Source of the DNA: an uncultured Ruegeria sp.
Lineage (GTDB): Bacteria; Pseudomonadota; Alphaproteobacteria; Rhodobacterales; Rhodobacteraceae
Assembly (NCBI RefSeq): GCF_947497005.1
Contig: NZ_CANMFF010000002.1
Span: 1 to 64,000, forward strand
Length of the DNA: 64,000 bases
Direction: 5' to 3'
In this document: positions 63,639 to 64,000 of the stretch, one piece after another
Layout of the letters: each line of letters opens with the position of its first letter
How positions within the stretch are numbered: position 1 is the stretch's first letter
Notes under the pieces: generated by a model
Seen by the model: only the letters and a program-made list of their open reading frames with translations
What the model was told of the DNA's origin: nothing
The model's database searches: none
Position numbers and translations under genes: made by a program

Positions 63639-64000
63639 TGAGCGATCCCGGCTTGAAGAGCTGCTGCATCGATGACCTGCAGCGCCTCAGAGTTGCCAGC
63701 GAACACATCCATGGCTTCATTTCGGATATCGATTGCGCGCTGGCCCTGACCCAAGACGCCCAAAGCTGCAATCAGGCGGGCCCATTCCTCAGGGGATCCA
63801 CCTTCAGTTGCAAGACGGTCAGACAACTGATCCACCATACTCTGGATCATCATCTGCCGTTCTTCGGCGCTCAGCTCTGCTGCGGCGGCCATGTCTTCCT
63901 GACTGGGACCGGGTGGTGTGCTCAGATCCGGCGCGTTGAAAACGCCTGCCCGAAACGCCAATTCGTCGATCTGAGCCCGAATTGCACCGGCCCATGGCGC
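63635..64000 (-). CDS. ccmI: Cytochrome c biogenesis protein CcmI, C-terminal part
   Basis: The frame is open to the right window edge and encodes the C-terminal 121 residues of CcmI, with IRAQIDELAFRAGV and WARLIAALGVLGQGQRAIDI, resembling the TPR-like end that binds apocytochrome c. The N-terminus lies outside the window, so the apparent TTG start at 63961 is internal. It overlaps ruvX by 4 bp. Confidence 0.8.
   Translation of the reverse strand, partial: APWAGAIRAQIDELAFRAGVFNAPDLSTPPGPSQEDMAAAAELSAEERQMMIQSMVDQLSDRLATEGGSPEEWARLIAALGVLGQGQRAIDIRNEAMDVFAGNSEALQVIDAAALQAGIAQ

Overview
The window looks like a chromosomal segment of a marine alphaproteobacterium of the Rhodobacteraceae (Roseobacter/Ruegeria type). 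Reasons: high GC in the core genes, class I polyhydroxyalkanoate (PHA) genes with a PhaR repressor, the pcm-like/tolC/DUF2497 (PopZ-like) block, the ccmI-ruvX-DUF1289 order, and many family-typical small proteins. All calls were made by reading the sequence; no database search was run.

Layout. 1-2488: right end of an integrative element, with a HEPN-like gene and a tyrosine integrase beside the 3' end of tRNA-Cys. 2713-13241: housekeeping and envelope genes (methyltransferase-like protein, TolC, PopZ-like protein, CobQ, EF-P, YgfZ, a glycosyltransferase, a stand-alone ABC membrane domain). 13341-18932: EamA transporter, UDP-glucuronate decarboxylase, a low-GC McrB_N-HNH restriction-like gene directly behind parE, and parE. 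18964-24460: decaying accessory zone with an alkyl-sulfatase C-terminal remnant, an IalB-like gene broken by one in-frame TGA, a DUF3604 gene whose ribosome-binding region is tandemly duplicated, and a frameshifted IS110 transposase with its non-coding end.

24460-36000: AhpD-like protein, epoxide-hydrolase-like protein, PPK2, MATE pump, aspartate aminotransferase, XRE regulator-SdhE pair, MarR regulator, tandem DUF1194 genes, glyoxalase I, ThyX, cold-shock protein and an ArsC/Spx-like protein. 36002-38507: a complete bufferin-type operon (DUF2282 precursor, DUF692 MNIO enzyme, DUF2063 partner, DoxX), expected to make a copper-binding modified peptide. 38729-44075: thrS and a group of alpha/beta hydrolases.

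44072-49114: PHA cycle genes phaZ, phaC, phaP and phaR, with CTGC-N3-GCAG operators in front of phaC/phaZ and phaP, and a near match before phaR. 49166-55223: an aminotransferase and a gamma-glutamyl-polyamine catabolic cluster with two glutamine-synthetase-like ligases, a class I amidotransferase and a PuuB-like oxidase; two identical 14-bp palindromes mark two of its promoters. 55360-58779: an IorAB-type molybdenum hydroxylase diverging from a TetR regulator, with two GTAAAC-N6-GTTTAC operators between them. 58905-64000: DusA, SafE-type exporter with a PhyH-like oxygenase, duplicated SpoIIAA-like protein, DUF1289, RuvX and the C-terminus of CcmI.

The observations most worth following are the bufferin operon with its precursor/enzyme intercistronic hairpin, the three operator sets (PhaR, TTTGATCAAA, GTAAAC-N6-GTTTAC), the McrB_N-HNH gene, the HEPN gene next to the integrase, and the IS110 non-coding end.
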